A stretch of 64,000 nt of DNA from Rhynchonema sp. JSB1_4 (GCA_030248065.1 JASAMV010003835.1:33751-97750), one strand, 5' to 3'; positions 25,970-37,673 are shown, counted from the stretch's first letter. Numbers and translations are program-made. Notes: generated by a model not told the origin, from the letters alone.

Positions 25970-28900
25970 ATGTTGGCTGTCGTGAAAATACGCTGTCAAA
26001 ACGGCGCCAGCCACGTGATCCAGCTGCCGCTGCGAACGGTTGCGCCTTCAGACGAAATGTCGTTCAAATCACTCAGACAGGAGGTGTTCAGATTGGAGCC
26101 AGATATGCGCGGCGATATGGTGTTTATCGGTTAGAACTAGGGTTCAAATGGGATTCGGGCCGGGATCGGGACTAAACCCAAAATTTCGGGATCGCGACTG
26201 GCCAAACGTTCGGGATCGGATCGGGATCAGCCAAACGTTCGTGATCGGACAGAGCAAATATATATTTTCAATCAAAGCTGAAGATCTTTTTCAAACTCAG
26301 CTGAACGTTCTTTGAGGACAAAAATTGATGTAAAAGGAAACGATTTTGAGTCAGAATATACTGATGAAATAGCCTGATAAAAAATAAACAATTTCGCGCA
26401 GTAAATAACAAAAAAATTCGAATGGTAAAAGGCTTCCATTCCCGGAAACCCTTCTGAATCCTTAACTTCGGGAGCGGGATCCGGCTTGAACCTGCATAGT
26501 TAGGCCCCATTGCCAACAATTTGTTTGTTCATTCACTTATATTTCGTTTTCAGCAGATAATGGAATGGGCGAACTTCACACTTTTCCCATGCGACAACAA
26601 CACAGTGTTTGTCTTCACCAAAAACTGCGCTGATGCAGCAGTCAGCCGCAGCAGAGCACCGCGTTCAGCTGCACCGCGGATTGTTATATGTCATTTTTTG
26701 AAAACGGTGGAAACTATAACAGTCATCTATACTACTAAAACAGGAAGACGTATGTGTGTATGTATGTGTGTATGTACATATGTGGCCCCCTCCCTCGGAA
26801 GGGTCAATTTTCACGGGTAGCTTTGGGTATGCTAACGGGTCTTCGGGGGGAGGGAGGCACGGCACGGGCGCGGCGCTGTAGCCGGGCCGTGGGCACGGGT
26901 CCCGACTAGTAGTATGTAACAACAGCAAGCTACATTTGCAGATAGTCAACGTGATCTGATTCTGGTCGGTTGCGAAGCGGAATGGAATGCGTTATTGCTA
27001 TCTGAAATATCAGACAACCACGACAAAGGCGAAGAAGCTGTGGTGAAAATGGCAGCTGTCGTGTTTGATGCAAAGCACGGTTGGTACTGATTGAAATTTT
27101 GCGGTTGAAAATCTAGTCCAGCAATTTGACAACATTACCGGAGTTTTCCACCTACATACGGTCCCGGCGGGAACTTAGTTCGGAAAAGTTCGGAAATTAA
27201 GTCTTTTCGTTTCAAACATTTGCCTTGCATTATTTCGGAAAATCCGGCTAAGGTTTGACATTTGTGGAAGTCACGGCTAACGTTAATGAATCATTTCATA
27301 ATCGTTTTGTGTGCATTTCCAACTTCCAAGCGTGTAATTTGATCTTAGAACAATTTCTGCTGAAAAAAAATATGCAAAAATATCCCGTGTACCTTCTTTT
27401 CAGTAATCTTTGCTTTTATGTTCAAACTTTAGAAAACTTTTCACTCCATCACATAATAGTGCCATAAAATGAAACGTTTCCGAACAGAGCCCCGGATGTA
27501 CTATTTACATTACGAAAATTTCGATACATGAAAAACTTTACCCACTTCACTTGGAAACGTCGCACCAGAACAAGGCACGTTCATTTGTGCAGAAACAAAT
27601 CGCGGCAGCGAGCTATTCTAACCAATTAAACCTAACATGCAGAGCCAAACCACGGCGGCAGTCTCTTCGGGCAATGGCAACATGCAGAGCCAAACCACGG
27701 CGGCAGTCTCTTCGGGCAACGGCAACCGGCACTTGCCTTTCCTGGCAACGGGCAAGCGACGTCGGCGTTATTTGGAACTGCCGCATCAGCACAAGGCACG
27801 CTCTATGTGTGCAGAAGCAAATGGCGGTAGCAAGCAATTGTAACCAATTAAACCTAACATGCAGAGCCAAACCACGGCGGCAGTCTCTTCGGGCAACGGC
27901 AACATGCAGAGCCAAACCACGGCGGCAGTCTCTTCGGGCAACGGCAACCGGCACTTGCCTTTGCTGGCAACGGGCAAGCGGCGTCGGCGTTTTTTGGAAC
28001 TGCCACATCAGCACAAGGCACGTTCTATTTGTGCAGAAGCAAATTGTGGCAGCAAGCTATTGTAATCAATTAAAAATAACATGCAGAGCCAAACCACGGC
28101 GGCGGTCTCTTCGGGCAACGGCAACCGGCACTTGCCTTTGCTGGCAACGGGCAAGCGGCGTCGGCGGTATTTGGAACTGCCGCATCAGCACAAGGCACGT
28201 TCTATTTCTGCAGAAGCAAATTGTGGTAGCAAGCAATTGTAAACCAATTAAACCTAACATACAGAGCCAACCCACGGCCTCAGTCTCTTCGGGCAACGGC
28301 AACCGGCACTTGCCTTTGCTGGCAACGGGCAAGCGGCGTCGGCGTTTTTTGGAACTGCAGCATCAGCACAAGGCACGTTCTATTTGTGCCGAAGCAAATT
28401 GTGGCAGCAAGCTATTGTAACCAATTAAACCTAACATGCAGAGCCAAACCACGGCCGCAGTCTCTTCGGGCAACGGCAACCGGCACTTGCCTTTGCTGGC
28501 AACGGGCAAGCGGCGCCGGCGTTTTTTGGAACTGCCACATCAGCACAAGGCACGTTCTATTTGTGCAAAAGCAAATTGTGGCAGCAAGCTATTGTAACCA
28601 ATTAAACCTAACATGCAGAGCCAAACCACGGCCGCAGTCTCTTCGGACAATGGCAACATGCAGAGCCAAACCACGGCGGCAGTCTCTTCGGGCAACGGCA
28701 ACATGCAGAGCCAAACCACGGCGGCAGTCTCTTCGGGCAACGGCAACCGGCACTTGCCTTTGCTGGCAACGGGCAAGCGGGGTCGGCGTTTTTTGGAACA
28801 ACCGCATCAGCACAAGGCACGTTCTATTTGTGCAGAAGCAAATTGTGGCAGCAAGCTATTGTAATCAGTTAAACCTGACATGCAGAGCCAAACCACGGCC

Positions 28901-30646
28901 TCAGTCTCTTCGGGCAACGGCAACCGGCACTTGCCTTTGCTGGCAACGGGCAAGCGGCGTCGGCGTTTTTTGGAACTGCAGCATCAGCACAAGGCACGTT
29001 CTATTTGTGCCGAAGCAAATTGTGGCAGCAAGCTATTGTAACCAATTAAACCTAACATGCAGAGCCAAACCACGGCCGCAGTCTCTTCGGGCAACGGCAA
29101 CCGGCACTTGCCTTTGCTGGCAACGGGCAAGCGGCGCTGGCGTTTTTTGGAACTGCCACATCAGCACAAGGCACGTTCTATTTGTGCAAAAGCAAATTGT
29201 GGCAGCAAGCTATTGTAACCAATTAAACCTAACATGCAGAGCCAAACCACGGCCGCAGTCTCTTCGGGCAATGGCAACATGCAGAGCCAAACCACGGCGG
29301 CAGTCTCTTCGGGCAACGGCAACATGCAGAGCCAAACCACGGCGGCAGTCTCTTCGGGCAACGGCAACCGGCACTTGCCTTTGCTGGCAACGGGCAAGCG
29401 GGGTCGGCGTTTTTTGGAACAACCGCATCAGCACAAGGCACGTTCTATTTGTGCAGAAGCAAATTGTGGCAGCAAGCTATTGTAATCAATTAAACCTGAC
29501 ATGCAGAGCCAAACCACGGCGGCAGTCTCTTCGGGCAACGGCAACATGCAGAGCCAAACCACGGCGGCAGTCTCTTTGGGCAACGGCAACCGGCACTTGC
29601 CTTTGCTGGCAACGGGCAAGCGGGGTCGGCGTTTTTTGGAACAACCGCATCAGCACAAGGCACGTTCTATTTGTGCAGAAGCAAATTGTGGCAGCAAGCT
29701 ATTGTAATCAATTAAACCTGACATGCAGAGCCAAACCACGGCGGCAGTCTCTTCGGGCAACGGCAACATGCAGAGCCAAACCACGGCGGCAGTCTCTTCG
29801 GGCAACGGCAACCGGCACTTGCCTTTGCTGGCAACGGGCAAGCGGGGTCGGCGTTTTTTGGAACAACCGCATCAGCACAAGGCACGTTCTATTTGTGCAG
29901 AAGCAAATTGTGGCAACAAGCTATTGTAATCAATTAAACCTGACATGCAGAGCCAAACCACGGCGGCAGTCTCTTCGGACAACGGCAAACGGGACTTTTC
30001 CCAAGTCGACCAGCAGAACAGTGCGTTCCATTTTTTTTGATCACTGCCAACACGACGTCTACTGGAGGAGGAATGTTCGGAACCAAGGATAATGCAACCG
30101 GTGGGTTGAAGCGCATTGCGCAGTCTCAATTGCCAAAGCTCTCTCCATCATTAATCTCTTAATCCATCCGGTCATCCCGATAGATCTCAATCTCAATCAA
30201 TCTATCTGTCCTTTCAGATCAACCCATCAAGACGGAACCTGACATCGTACAACGACAAGCTCCAGTACCGAGTGAATCAGGTAACAATGCTTAAAACCAC
30301 CCTGTTCTACCATCTGTGATTCCTTACTTGTTGTGAGCAACATATACGATTAGTGTCAGGCATATGTTTTATATGAGCGAAACTGAGTGGCAGAGGGTGA
30401 CCAAACATTCCAAAAGAAAGGAAAACTTAACCGCCATTCCGATGACACTTAAACGATGATAAGGCAGAATGACGTATGCACAAAAGAGCATTTTCTGCAG
30501 AGCGTCGATCAACGGCACTGGCCGAGTGCATGCAGCGACTGAACGAGATGGGTTTCGTGACTGAAAACGGCGGTCTGACAAATTTGGTGGACGAAAAAAA
30601 CGGTGACATCGAACAAGTGCTAGATGCACTTCTGGATCCCATGTGA
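25970..30646 (+). CDS. SQSTM1: Sequestosome-1/p62-like autophagy receptor (PB1 and UBA)
   Basis: Selective-autophagy adaptor. Exons 25970-26129, 26942-27079, 29951-30100, 30218-30280 and 30501-30646 all join in phase 1 and give about 218 residues. Exons 1-2 encode a PB1 domain (MLAVVKIR at the first strand, FKSLRQEV helix, then an OPCA-like acidic turn DSQRDLILV...AEW formed across the junction). Exon 5 encodes a C-terminal UBA closest to p62 (MQRLNEMGF, NGGLTNLV, NGDIEQVLDALL). Between them is a short linker with FG-type words (SLFG, MFG). The zinc-finger ZZ domain and an obvious LC3-interacting motif were not found, so the protein is about half the usual p62 length; a missed exon is possible. 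Intron 2 contains a satellite array that ends exactly at exon 3. An in-frame ATG also exists upstream at 25883. Confidence 0.8.
26139..26494. repeat. Inverted-repeat MITE in p62 intron 1
   Basis: The left end (GGTTCAAATGGGATTCGGG) and right end (GGGATCCGGCTTGAACC) are roughly complementary over about 25 bases. The left part repeats TTCGGGATCG-type words. Related fragments (GTGTTCGAACGGGAT) lie near 57208 and 58982. Boundaries are approximate. Confidence 0.5.
27545..29990. repeat. Satellite array in p62 intron 2 carrying copies of the exon-3 acceptor
   Basis: About 12 units of a 177 bp repeat. In each, a 45 bp sub-unit (ATGCAGAGCCAAACCACGGC...) is present once, twice or three times, so unit lengths are about 177, 222 or 267 bp. 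All are multiples of three, which keeps long frames open by chance. Each 45-mer starts with the same CTAAC/CTGAC...ATGCAG|AGCC sequence that forms the real 3' splice site of exon 3 (29951) and then copies the first 39 exon bases. The array therefore holds roughly 20 acceptor-like sites. In the p62 frame each full unit hits a stop (AAT TAA), so only the last acceptor gives an open path. Confidence 0.85.
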
Positions 30647-31026
30647 ACGGAACAGATGTCATCAGTCTAGTTGTATTTTTCAATAATGATTGTCAGTTAG
30701 TGTAAACATACCAGCTGCAAGCGTGACATACTGTAGATTGTGACAGAGACGTGATTGTTGCTTTGCTTTGTTTTTTAACCCCCGTTCAGTGTATTGTGAT
30801 GAAGCTTCGCTGGTGATTGACACTGTGTCACAGCTCAGAATTATGCTATTGTTGTATTGCTCCACTTCAAATCCTGTCATAAATGTTTTGATTTGCTGAT
30901 TTGGAAATCGTGCTTCCCAGGCCCCAGCTATACAGTAGGTCTATAAACAGTAATAAGGCACAAAGCTGGGGTCCGGCCGCAGACAGGGAAAGCCTGCCCT
31001 CGTAACATTTGCCAAGCAATCACAAT
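30647..31026. other. 3' flank of p62
   Basis: No coding signal and no clear AATAAA were seen. Confidence 0.3.
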
Positions 31027-31515
31027 CAGGGTTGGGCAAAAAACGTTTTTTTTAAATCGTTTTTTTAAACGTTTTTTTTAAAACGCTTAGATGACCAAAA
31101 TATGCCCCCAAAAAAATTTGAAAACGCTCATGTTGGGAAGAAAACGTGGTTAAATGAAGTCATTCTATGTGTTCTGAGGCAAAATAAACAGGTTTCAACC
31201 CTTTTCTAGCGAGTTGCCAAGATCCCATATCAGACCCGCATCGTGGGGACCAACTTTGGCCGGGGGTCATCACTGAAAGTCAAACTCCGTATATCGACGT
31301 ATCTCGACAAAGTAAAAATTGGTCGAAAATTTTTTGAAAAAAGTGGGACAAAAAATTGATTTTCCTTGATAATCAGGGTACTTTCCCTGAAAAATCAGGG
31401 AAAATCAAGGAAATTCAGGATTTAAAAAAAAACGAAAAACGACCCAGGCGTTTTTTTTTAAAAAAAACGTCGTTTTTTTTAAGAAAAAACGCCGTCGTTT
31501 TTTTGCCCAACCCTG
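31027..31515. mobile_element. hAT-type MITE, copy 3 (intact)
   Basis: A 489 bp element bounded by CAGGGTTGGGCAAAAAACG and the complementary TTTTTGCCCAACCCTG. It has a perfect 8 bp target duplication ATCACAAT (31019-31026 and 31516-31523). Its centre is inverted relative to copies 1 and 2. The 8 bp duplication and CAGGG ends are typical of the hAT superfamily. It is non-coding and needs a transposase elsewhere. Confidence 0.92.
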
Positions 31516-31887
31516 ATCACAATGAGCAGGTATAATGTACCTTTGCTAGGTTGACCAAGAGCGTGAGGCATCCACCAGCTGACGGTAATTTGCACGTGAT
31601 AATGTCAAAGTATTGTAAACCTCGTATGTATTTTGCGCGAAGATTACCGGCAGACAGCGTCACACGGTTTCCCCAACAACGTTTCTCAACACAGTAACAG
31701 TCAGTGAGACACACGTGGTGTCAACATTTTTTGATGCGGTTTTTAGACCAATCTTAAAGTGTATGTATGTTATTCATAAGCAGACTCTCTGCGTCATTGT
31801 TTCTTTATTTCCAAAACCAGTCAGTTTTTGCCTGGGAACAACTACTATTTCGAGAAGTACGTGTACATTTGGTGCGATATAAACCAA

Positions 31888-33337
31888 ATGAATGCAATGG
31901 TAAAGTTTGTGCTCTTTGCAGTCGCCACAGCGCTGTGTCGTGTCGATCTGACTGCAGCTGTGTGTAAGTGTGTTCTATACCGTCAATTTTGACTAGTGTA
32001 AAAATTGTCATCGCTTGCTTCTTTAGCGGATGCAGCGTCCGCGTAAAGCTGGTACATAAGTAAGTTTCCAATTTCGCTGCCTCATGCATTTTTACAGACG
32101 CAGGGAGACTCCCGTTCAAAGTCACGGCAGGCACAAGCTCAACACACAGGTAACAAGCCATGCAGCTGACACACGCAGCTTGTGTGACTGAAACATTCGA
32201 AACGCACACGAGCCAGCTGCGTGGCTTGTCGGCTGTGCGTTGAGGTTGTTGTCTGCCTCGGCTTCGAACAGGAGCTTCCCTGCGTCTGCAAAAGTGCATG
32301 AGGCAGCGAAATCAGAAATTTACTACATATATGCCCGAAAATCATTAGGCAAGTTTTTGAAGGCATTAGCACCAATCGACCACATGTGATTGGAGTACGC
32401 ACGACGAATGCGGTTCTTGGACCATATTTTGCGATTCAGCAGACCGCTAATGTTGACCAGCGTAAAAGTCGTTAGAAACAAATGAACAGACTTACGCCTC
32501 GTGCTTATAAGGCTGCGCGATACTCATTGGGAAAGAAAGAACGGGAGGGGGAGGGAGAGGGGCCGGGAGGAAAAAAAAAAAACCAGACCCCACCCCCCCC
32601 CCGGTAACATCAAATGTGATGTTTCAGCATGCTCGGTGGCGGCGGAAGGTCACGATCATCTGGCCCTGAGTGACAACAGGTGCTTCATTCTGTTCAAGAA
32701 TGCTCTGCCTTGGGACGGCGCAATGAAAGTGTGTGCTGGATTGTTCCGAGGACGATTGGCTTACGTCGAGGACATTCCGACGATGGTCGCTGTTGAGGGC
32801 TGGCTGAACGGAGTGTACAACCCGATACCGGCGGTTAGGTCCGATTGCTTGTCACCATGCTTGACCAGTGTAAAATGTATGTAGCATCTAGTGTAGGCAA
32901 ATTTAGTGTCGGCCCTGGGCCTCGCATATGGGTCAGTTAAATTCATGTTTTCTCTTGCTGGACAACCATTAGGTATCAGCGAAATAATTTGAGAGTCAAG
33001 GCGTAACCTTGCGTGGATCTACCCTGCCCCAATCTACACACCTATACATACACAGTGTTCCATTGTTCAGATCTTCCAATGCTGGCTGGGTCTGCTACAA
33101 GTTGACACGTCAGTCGAACCGGCTGGTGGCTGGGCGTGGGTCAATAGTGACCACAGTGTCAATCACACGAGCACTGCTGCAAACACACCTTGGCATCAAG
33201 GGGAACCGAACAATCAGGGTGGACTGGAGAATTGTGGCGCGTTGGCGAATTATCAGGGTGCTTTTGGAGTCAATGACGCGATGTGCGCGGGCGGATTCGA
33301 ACTTGGCTTCATTTGCGAGGTCAATGCGACCCCGTGA
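31888..33337 (+). CDS. Secreted single-domain C-type lectin
   Basis: Three exons give about 194 residues: 31888-31963 (signal peptide MNAMVKFVLFAVATALCRVD), 32628-32869 and 33071-33337 (stop TGA). Phases 1 and 0 match. Exons 2-3 form one C-type lectin domain: an early RCF, GAMKVCAG around the first long-form cysteine, WLNG, a CWLGLL core strand, GGWAWVNSD, WHQGEPNN (the EPN motif usually linked to mannose-type sugar binding), CGALANY, GVNDAMC (ND of the WND motif) and FICE at the end. The acceptor of exon 2 is the recurrent TGATGTTTCAG. A MITE sits in intron 1 and another lies just past the stop, before a possible AATAAA at about 33854. Likely extracellular, in defence or matrix; the ligand is unknown. 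Confidence 0.85.
32061..32322. mobile_element. MITE in C-type lectin intron 1
   Basis: A 262 bp inverted repeat. The left arm TTTCGCTGCCTCATGCA...GACGCAGGGA is mirrored by TCCCTGCGTC...TGCATGAGGCAGCGAAA at the right. Inner parts also pair. It is non-coding; the target duplication is unclear. Confidence 0.75.
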
Positions 33338-33388
33338 TTAGCTAGTTTTGTCAGTCCAATTGTGATTTTATGTTGTGCATTGGTGTTA

Positions 33389-33776
33389 GGGCGAACTTAG
33401 GTTGAACACGGAAACCGAAACACGGAAATAATTTACATACAAACCAGTTTCGTGGATTTCCGGTTTCCGTGTTCCGTGTTTTTTTATTTTCACGGAACAC
33501 GGAAATATTTCCGTGTGAATAGTTGTTGCTGTTTGCGTCAACACGCGGGCTTTTGACGTCAGCACGCTGGCTTTTGTCATCATCGCTGCAAAAGCATCGT
33601 TTGCGTGCCTGAATCATTGTCGTGTTCCGTGGCACGGAAATATTTCCGTGTTCCGTGATTCTCCAAAACATTCACGGAACACGGAAATATTTCCGTGTTC
33701 CGTGATTCTCCAAAATATTCACGGAACACGAAAATATTTCCGTGTTCCGGTTTCCGTGTTCAACCTAAGTCCGCCC
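33389..33776. mobile_element. PIF/Harbinger-type MITE after the lectin stop
   Basis: A 388 bp element with ends GGGCGAACTTAGGTTGAACA and the complement CAACCTAAGTCCGCCC, flanked by TTA on both sides (33386-33388, 33777-33779). It contains tandem palindromes of CACGGAAATATTTCCGTG. It begins about 50 bp past the C-type lectin stop, so it probably lies in that gene's 3' UTR. Confidence 0.8.
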
Positions 33777-33885
33777 TTAGAGAAAAATAATACTGCATTT
33801 TTGGATATTTTTCAGACATTTACAAAAATATTTTTGATGTGTATCGTGTTTGAATAATAAACGTCAATCTTGGATATGATATGAA

Positions 33886-34137
33886 TCACAAAACGAAGTG
33901 AGAAAAAAGGCCGGAGGCATAGCTGTAGCTGTACATCTCTGATGGAGGTGACCACTGTATTGGACCATAACCGCCATAACTGTGACCGAAGGCAGCATCA
34001 GGCCTTTGCCCAGCCTCAGCGTAAATACAAGATAAAGCTCCACCCGAGCAAACAAACTTAGTTTGGTGCCATAGCGACGTTTCCCAAAAACCAGGCTTGT
34101 CCGGCACGACGGACGAGACACCAATGCATTGCGTCAT
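33886..34137 (-). CDS. Possible last exon or remnant of a second lectin-like gene
   Basis: A minus-strand frame of 83 codons starts at ATG 34137 with a stop directly upstream. It begins TQCIGVSSVV and has GFWETSLWHQTKFVC, which resembles the end of a C-type lectin domain (C...W...F.C). A Tyr/Ser-rich tail (GHSYGGYGPIQWSPPSEMY) and a stop follow. No AG acceptor lies just upstream (the sequence there is a GT microsatellite), and no partner exons were found. It could be a decayed paralogue converging on the lectin gene, or chance. Confidence 0.3.
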   Translation of the reverse strand: MTQCIGVSSVVPDKPGFWETSLWHQTKFVCSGGALSCIYAEAGQRPDAAFGHSYGGYGPIQWSPPSEMYSYSYASGLFSHFVL

Positions 34138-34336
34138 TCAGCACAACAACACACACACACACACGTAATGTTTCAGCAGGAAATTTCCGCGTGTAGATTA
34201 CCCGCCAGCACACGTCAAATGCGCGTGCGTGGCATTCGCTTATTCTTATTTTTTTCGTTGAATCGGTTATTTTTTAGTCATTCAAACAATGACCTAGTCA
34301 CTGCCAAACTGTGATAAACCAATTGTGGTCGACGTG

Positions 34337-37300
34337 ATGTCGAGAGATCACAAGATTCGCGTGTCATTCCAACGATTTCTGGTGCTGCTTGCGAGCTTCG
34401 TGATGGTCCAGGTCAGTATTTCGGTTTTTTGATTGATATGTGGTCGACTGGAAATCGTCAACTAAAGTCGTCGACTGGCACCGAATGGCGACTGGTTTGA
34501 GTTGATGTTACAAATAATTGAACCGAGCGAGCGCCACAAATAATTGAACATGTTTTCAGTTGAAAATCACCGCAACGTATACCTGAATATCGAAACTTAT
34601 TGCAGGTGACAATTTGGGTGATCAGATCGAAGACGGAGGGCGTGAATCACGCGTGGCTGAGACGGGTGCAGATGCTGGTTGCACTTCAGTATGGAATGTC
34701 GCTCATCAGCACACTTGTTTACAACAGGATTGAGGTGACAGGCGCAGGGAGAACAGTTGTCCTGATTTGCTTTTCATGCGCTCTGCACCATTTTAGCATG
34801 TCCAATGCATGCTGGGTTGAACTTGAGATTAGATTTGGATCCAAAAAAATTAGGGATTTATTAAATTGCTGGATCTGTGTAAAGTCAATTGTGGCAGGCA
34901 ACATGGGTACTGCTCGGACGGCCCCAAGCAGTGATGTTGGTTTAGGGTTAGCGTTACACGTATTTAGCCTTTGGCGCAATACGAACCTAAAACCACTAAA
35001 TGTACGCTAACGCCAAAGTCTAAGGTTAACCTAGCCCAAGCCTCACATCTATGTATGTACAAGTGCCGGCAATAGCAGTTTCAAATTGTTAATCAAAACC
35101 TCGTACACTTTCCGGCGGATAAAATAGTCCTTCCCGTGTTTCAGGCGCTGCTCCATTTGACACGCGCTTTGTCCGTTCCGTCACTGCTTTCAAGCGCCAA
35201 AGTCTGGCGGACGTTCACGGTGGTGTTCATTCTGTTTTCGCATTGTTGTTTCCCCTTCTACTACATGCTCGTGTCGGTCGAACCCCACTGGCTCGCGCTC
35301 GTCTGTCTCATCTCGTACGCGCTGTACGGTTGGTTGCGCTGATGTTTCACCTTTTACTGTTGTTTCATCCTTTGAATGCTGCTTGCCAAAACACAAATCG
35401 TCGATCTAGGTCTTATTTGGTCTTATCCTTCAGTCCATCTTGCCTCACTCCTTTGTGGCTCTTCTGTGGCCGAACAAATTCTCAACCTAGTCACTCCACG
35501 CGGTCCAAGATGGTTCCAAGCCTTGCTCTGGTCACCAAGTGAGTAAAAACGTCTGATTACGTTCCTTTGAAATATTCAGTGGCAAATATATAACATTAAT
35601 GTCAACACAGATGTACATACTTTGATGGCGCTTGTCCTGTCAATCGTGCTAGTCGTTTTCGGTCTGGTCGCTGCGGGCATGCCGGCAATGGTGGTGCGCG
35701 TTGATATCAAGGTCGGTGTAATTTGATTGTAGATTGACCACCGAATTATGATTGATAATACAAAAGGTGGATGTCGGCCAATAGTTTTGTTGTCAACTCA
35801 AGCAGCCCTGAATGAGCGCGACAAAACAAAAAGTGGTATCAGGGCTCAATGAGTTTGGACTGAGCCACGGTTGCCTCAGAACTCCAACTACCGGATGTAC
35901 ATAGAGTGCGTAGTGTTTCAGATGTCAAGCATGCCCAGCGGTGTGTCCACCCTCAAATTGGTGCTGCTCACCGATGTACACATCGGGCCATCGGTCGGTC
36001 GCAAACGGGTGCTGCAGATTGTGGATCAAGTTAATGGACTACAACCAGGTTGGTGTATGGACCACCATATGCCCACCAGTATAATAACAGGGAGCGTAAT
36101 GCATATGTGCAGTCCAAAATCCTTTGTGAACAAACCGTTGCTTTCTTCGACTGTGTTCACGAAGGGTTTTGGAATGCACATGCGCTCACTTGTCTATTCA
36201 ATCACATCTGAAGTGAACAGATTTTACAATGCAACATCTTGAGACCATAGACTTTGCATAACACCAGAAACGCGAAGAAAATGTTGAACAACAGCCTTGT
36301 TTTCGTGTGCAGATCTGATCGGTATTTCGGGTGATCTGGTGGACGGCGATTTGTCCCAACTGCGTCACGCAGCTGCGCCGCTGGCCGACATGCGTTCAAC
36401 ATATGGCACATACTTTGCGACAGGTTGGTATGCGTTGTCAAACAGACATCACCCTATAGCAACTCGTACAGCGAAAGTCCGATTCACAAAGTAGCGGTGC
36501 GAATAAGGATGAGAGAAACACACTCAAATGAATGTGTGTCCCTGATTCAGGCAATCACGAGTACTACCACGGTGACATTGACGAATGGCTACAATACTTC
36601 GAGTCGGTCGGCATCCATCCGTTGCACAACACAAATCGACGATTCGATAGTGCCAATGTCGATTGTGCTGATCACGACCAACGATCGGCGTGCTTCTGCA
36701 TCGCCGGCGTTGACGACATTTCGGCCAAGAACACAAAGTTTGTGTCCACCTTTCCTGATTGTTTTGTCGTTAACTGAAGTCGTTAACTGAAGTCGTCAAC
36801 TCAAGCAGCCCTGCATGCGCGCAAGAAATATACATGGCATTAGGGTTGATTTGACAACCACAGTTGAACGTGTCCCCTTTAATTCACTCTTGACCCTATT
36901 TGATGTACTATAAGTTCGAATGTTTCAGAATCGGCGATCACCATCTCAACGTCACGTCGGCCGTGAGTGCGTGTGCTGCACATGACACTGTGGTGCTGTT
37001 GGCGCATCAGCCGGCCGCTGTTGTTGAAGTGCTCAAATCAACTATGGCGCACAGAATTGATCTCATCTTGGGTTGGTGCGACGCATCAATGGGCAATATT
37101 CAACGGCTTATACAGCTCCATACCCTAGTGTGGAATTTTCGAACCGCTGCAAGCAAGACTTGGGTGTGAAGATCGATGGAACGCTCGGTCGGTGTAAGCT
37201 CTGTGTAAACATGAAACATTGCTGCTGTTAACGCTGAATGTTTCAGGTTTACACCGATCTCGTTTTCAAACCGAGCTTTCGCTTTGCACCGATTTCTTGT

Positions 37301-37575
37301 TTACACCGTTTCGAAACTTTCAACCCTGCCAGTTGTTTGGTGATCCGGTGGTATTCATGACCTGTACCCGCCCCTTTGCAGCCGGCCACACGCACGGCGG
37401 TCAAATGTACGTCATCGCACCGATGGCCTATCTGGTCAATCGGTACTACCTCGGTTCGTACCACGACCAGGCAACGAACACGCACATCTACGTGTCGGCC
37501 GGCGTCAATTATTGGGGCCCGCCGGTGAAAATGTGGGGACTCAATGAGATTACATTGCTCACACTGCACGCGTGA
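34337..37575 (+). CDS. TMPPE: TMPPE-like membrane metallophosphoesterase
   Basis: A complete ten-exon gene of about 465 residues (human TMPPE is about 450): 34337-34411, 34606-34734, 35145-35328, 35434-35538, 35611-35711, 35880-36048, 36313-36423, 36551-36737, 36929-37071, 37382-37575. All phases agree. Exons 1-5 encode several hydrophobic membrane segments. Exons 6-10 encode a calcineurin-type metal-dependent phosphoesterase: TDVHIGPSVGR (metal Asp/His), SGDLVDGD, GNHEYYHGDIDEW, CIAGVDDI, VVLLAHQPAAV and AGHTHGGQMY (last metal His), ending YVSAGVNYWGPPVKMW...EITLL. All metal ligands are present, so it should be active; the substrate in this family is unknown. Four of the nine introns begin GTTGGT. 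Intron 9 holds a foldback MITE and intron 6 holds SINE-like sequence. Confidence 0.93.
37130..37327. mobile_element. Foldback MITE family A, diverged copy in TMPPE intron 9
   Basis: It starts TGTGGAATTTTCGAACCG and ends ACACCGTTTCGAAAC, with GGTCGGTGTAAGC and AACATTGCTG...GAATGTTTC in the middle, matching family A at 7141 and 20216. It is older and shorter. Confidence 0.7.
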
Positions 37576-37673
37576 CGCGAGGGTACCCAACATCATCACG
37601 GTGTATATCCACGTTGTCAAGTCAGCCATGACGCCATGTATAGGCGTGTATTAGCATGTGTAGATTGTAGTAT

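Noticed and set aside
26521..26820. Ubiquitin-like second exon for p62 (frame with TVFVFTK)
   Set aside because: The phase does not match exon 1. The exon at 26942 joins in phase and completes the PB1 OPCA motif, so this is intron.
27545..29990. CRISPR-like array
   Set aside because: The units are long and contiguous without unique spacers, and the locus is eukaryotic with introns.
28386..30092. 568-codon open frame (with a 289-codon one before it) as a repeat protein
   Set aside because: It is the satellite read in a frame that is open only because unit lengths are multiples of three. The p62 exons use another frame, and it has no promoter or splice support.
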